NCBI GenBank assembly: GCA_963922865.1
Contig: CAWUJK010000039.1
Coordinates: 1-10,526 of the forward strand
Origin: CAWUJK01 sp963922865
GTDB lineage: Bacteria; Patescibacteriota; Gracilibacteria; BD1-5; UBA6164
Direction of reading: 5' to 3'
Length of the DNA: 10,526 nucleotides
Positions 8,540 through 10,526 of this stretch are shown one piece after another. The number at the start of each line of letters is the position of its first letter. Position 1 is the stretch's first letter. The notes beneath the pieces are model-generated. The model was not told the DNA's origin, made no database searches, and was given only the letters and a program-made list of their open reading frames with translations. Position numbers and translations under genes: made by a program.

Positions 8540-8576
8540 AATAGTAATTATAGAAAAAATTAATATAATTACTATT
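8540..8576 (-). terminator. Strong hairpin terminator for the toxin/immunity operon
   Basis: A perfect 13-base inverted repeat, AATAGTAATTATA (8540-8552) and TATAATTACTATT (8564-8576), surrounds an 11-base loop. On the minus strand the stem is followed directly by TTTTTT, the arrangement of an intrinsic terminator about 85 bases after the immunity gene stop. On the plus strand no T-run follows, so it serves the minus-strand genes. Confidence 0.65.
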
Positions 8577-8635
8577 AATTAATATACAAAAATTTTATTT
8601 ACACACTTTTTTGAATACTGCCTATTGTGTTAGTA

Positions 8636-8668
8636 AGATTAAAAGTTCTTTAAATAACATTTTAATCT
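8636..8668. repeat. Inverted repeat overlapping the immunity gene stop
   Basis: AGATTAAAA (8636-8644) is complementary to TTTTAATCT (8660-8668) across a 15-base loop, and the right arm covers the stop codon of the immunity gene. No T-run follows in either direction, so it is not a standard terminator. It might stabilise the 3' end of the message or be a chance feature. Confidence 0.3.
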
Positions 8669-9096
8669 AAATAATCTCAAAAATCAGTTAAAAACGCCTT
8701 TTTTAATTCATTGGGCATCAATTTAACCATTTCTGGTAAAATTTCCTTATGAATATGAAAAGATTCTAATGATCAAATACAAACTAAATCCAAAATACTA
8801 TCATCTTTACTTTTAAGCATATTATCTAGATATTTTAATATTTTTTTTATATTTTTTTCATCTTTTTTATCATAACAAAATTTTATATAATTTATAATAT
8901 CTCAAAATAAAATATAAGGTAATTCATAATAATCAAAATATGTGTCTTCAAGATACTCATGAAATTTAGAATTATTTTTTAATAGCCTAATTACTTCTAT
9001 TAATAACCTATCACTAGGTATATTATTATATTTTTCATCTTTACATATTGTTTTTAATTCCTCTAATGTAGGAATGTGTAGTTTTTTATTTTCCAT
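8662..9096 (-). CDS. Probable immunity protein (DUF7674-like)
   Basis: A 144-residue soluble, acidic, helical protein starting at ATG 9096 and ending at TAA 8664-8662. Its start overlaps the end of the toxin-like gene by 11 bases in a different frame, an arrangement that couples translation and is typical of toxin/immunity pairs. The region LPYILFGDIINYI (59-71), then ILKYLDNMLKSKDDSILDLVCIGSLESF (86-113, read as two helices) resembles small proteins I associate with the DUF7674 group found beside polymorphic toxins. This family match is from memory and not confirmed. It has no signal peptide, as expected of a protein neutralising the toxin in the cytosol. Three TGA codons (Gly65, Gly108, Gly140) lie inside, so the standard code would cut it at residue 64. 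Confidence 0.72.
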
Positions 9097-10526
9097 TTAA
9101 TGCGCTGGTTATATCATTAAAAATATCTGTGGCAATTTTTTTATCATATTCACTTAAATCATTTGCATTGAATCTTTTTTGAATTCAGTTAAGAATTTCA
9201 TTTCATTTTTTAATATGGTCTGATGGTTTATGTTCTCATACTAAATTTCAAGTTGCTTTTGTATATCTAATTGCATCTGCTGTAGATTTATTTCAAATTT
9301 TAGAGGTTATTTTATAATCTTTTTCTAAAACTCTTTTCAACTTCTCATTCTTCACCTTACTTAAATCAGGATTCTTAACAGTACTCCATTTAATTTTACT
9401 TATGTTCTTTGCATTAGTCAAACTTTTAAAGCTACCTTTAACATTAAACTTAGTAAGTTTATCAATCTTTACTGGTATAAGCTCTAATCAGACTGTTGTT
9501 TCTATATACATAGTATAATAAGCCTTATTATAGTCATCTAGATTAGCAAATATTTCATCTCTTTTTTCATATAAATCATAAAGTTCTGAGTAACTTTCAT
9601 TTATTTTTCAAACTGAATCTATTGGGTTTGATAATACATTTCATAATCATTTTAATATTTCTCAGTAATCTTCATAATTTAATAAATCTGAATATCATTC
9701 AGCATAATCTTTTAACGCTTGCTCATATCATGCTAATTTTCATTTTGCTCACTGAGACTCTTTTTGTATTTGTTCTCTTTCTAATTTTATTTTCAATATT
9801 TTTATTTCTAATTTTGCTTTGTATTCATTCAAACCTTTTGTATATTGTTTATGCAAAATATCTAACTTTCAAATGTAATAATCTATTATTTGATTTAAAA
9901 ATCATTTTGTATTATTTTTATGATAATACTTTATATGAAATTCATTTTGTAGTTTTCTTAAATTATTTATAAGATCATTTACTTTTTTATATTTTTCTAA
10001 AGGAGTTTTTTGTAATGAATATTTTTTTATTTCTTCAATATTTTGATCTATTTTTAGCTTTATAGCTTCAATATTTTTTTGATTTTTATAATATTCATTA
10101 TTAATACATGTATATCATCAATCTTTTCATATTGGTTTATATCATGTTTTACATTGCCATGCATTATATCTATCATTTTCTACGCATATTGCATTGTATG
10201 GCTTATAATATTTTAATGAAGAATTGTTCAATTCACAACTAAATGAATATTCCCAACTATTTATTTCTAAAGAATTAGTATTAACTCATAATTGAGTAAA
10301 TTCTTTAAATAATTTTTCCAATTCATCTAATAACTCTTTCTCTATTTCATCTAAATTCTCACTTCATAAATCTCTTCCATTACTGTCTTCATTATCCTCA
10401 TTTCATTCACTATTTTCTTCCCCCTCTTCTTCAGGAGAAGGTTCAGGTGAGGTTGAACCACCAACTCTCAAAACAATCCTTCATAAATTACCCTCACTAT
10501 CTCTCAATCATATTACACTCCTTCAA
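9086..10526 (-). CDS. Large polymorphic toxin-like protein, N-terminus outside the window
   Basis: At least 479 residues ending at TAA 9088-9086; the frame runs off the right edge. In order from the edge: the end of an apparent beta domain (VIGLRDSEGN, RIVLRVGG); an acidic Pro/Glu/Asn/Ser linker (about 24-57); a helix; a four-cysteine module (about 80-125) including WQCKTGYKPIGKDGGYTC; a long helical, probably coiled-coil stalk (about 128-310); a pre-toxin-like segment with TTVGLELIPVKIDKL; and a C-terminal domain (about 380-479) with GNKSTADAIRYTKATG and SDHIKK (His437). That architecture fits polymorphic toxins, where variable C-terminal effectors sit on secreted stalks. The STADAIR…TG…H-x-x-K arrangement recalls nuclease-type toxin tips, but I cannot name the family. 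The downstream overlapping small gene supports the reading. Export signal and true start lie outside. Confidence 0.72.

Noticed and set aside
9622..9972. Plus-strand open frame of 116 hydrophobic codons resembling a membrane protein.
   Set aside because: It is the complement of the charged helical stalk of the minus-strand toxin-like gene, and hydrophobicity arises from complementing Lys/Glu/Asn codons.
10497..10511. AAGGAG followed by ATG on the minus strand near the right edge looks like a gene start.
   Set aside because: That frame meets TAG after only four codons. The long toxin-like frame runs past it to the window edge.

Overview
The window is AT-rich and can only be read if TGA codes for glycine (genetic code 25). 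Read that way, it resolves into twelve tightly packed genes, ten ending in TAA and two in TAG. Conserved glycines of well-known enzymes are written TGA: the MraY catalytic loop, the TilS P-loop and the GTGTG motif of a flavin reductase. TGG is used separately for tryptophan. This points to Candidatus Gracilibacteria (BD1-5) or Absconditabacteria (SR1), lineages of the candidate phyla radiation (CPR) known as small-genome epibionts or predators of other bacteria. Under the standard code most genes here fall into short fragments. None of the starts inspected has a convincing Shine-Dalgarno sequence; most are preceded by A/T-rich leader.

Layout from left to right. (1) The 3' end of an unrecognised plus-strand gene (2-547), convergent with a small minus-strand gene for a probable exported protein (568-1083). 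(2) A divergent promoter region (1084-1258), then a 224-residue ferredoxin-NAD(P)H-reductase-type flavoprotein (1259-1933). Its stop overlaps that of a convergent minus-strand pair: an MTA/SAH-nucleosidase-family enzyme followed by a YgjV-type membrane protein. (3) From the intergenic region at 3191-3346 a plus-strand run begins: mraY (lipid I synthesis), an RNHCP-type zinc-ribbon protein and tilS (tRNA-Ile lysidine synthetase), closed by an intrinsic terminator. (4) Two tandem paralogous secreted proteins (5923-7155 and 7263-8474), each with a signal peptide, a 3D/double-psi beta-barrel domain and two peptidoglycan-binding repeats. (5) On the minus strand, a large secreted-type protein cut by the right edge, with an acidic linker, a cysteine-rich module, a long helical stalk and a toxin-like C-terminus. 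It overlaps by 11 bases a 144-residue gene that looks like its immunity protein; a strong hairpin terminator follows.

The left and middle parts are mostly housekeeping: nucleoside salvage, cell-wall precursor synthesis and tRNA modification. The right 4.7 kb looks like an interaction region, with two probable wall-acting secreted enzymes beside a polymorphic-toxin/immunity pair. That would suit an organism living on other bacteria, but the host-directed role is inference. No tRNA, rRNA, CRISPR array, insertion sequence or phage gene was recognised, and no gene-free stretch exceeds about 190 bases.
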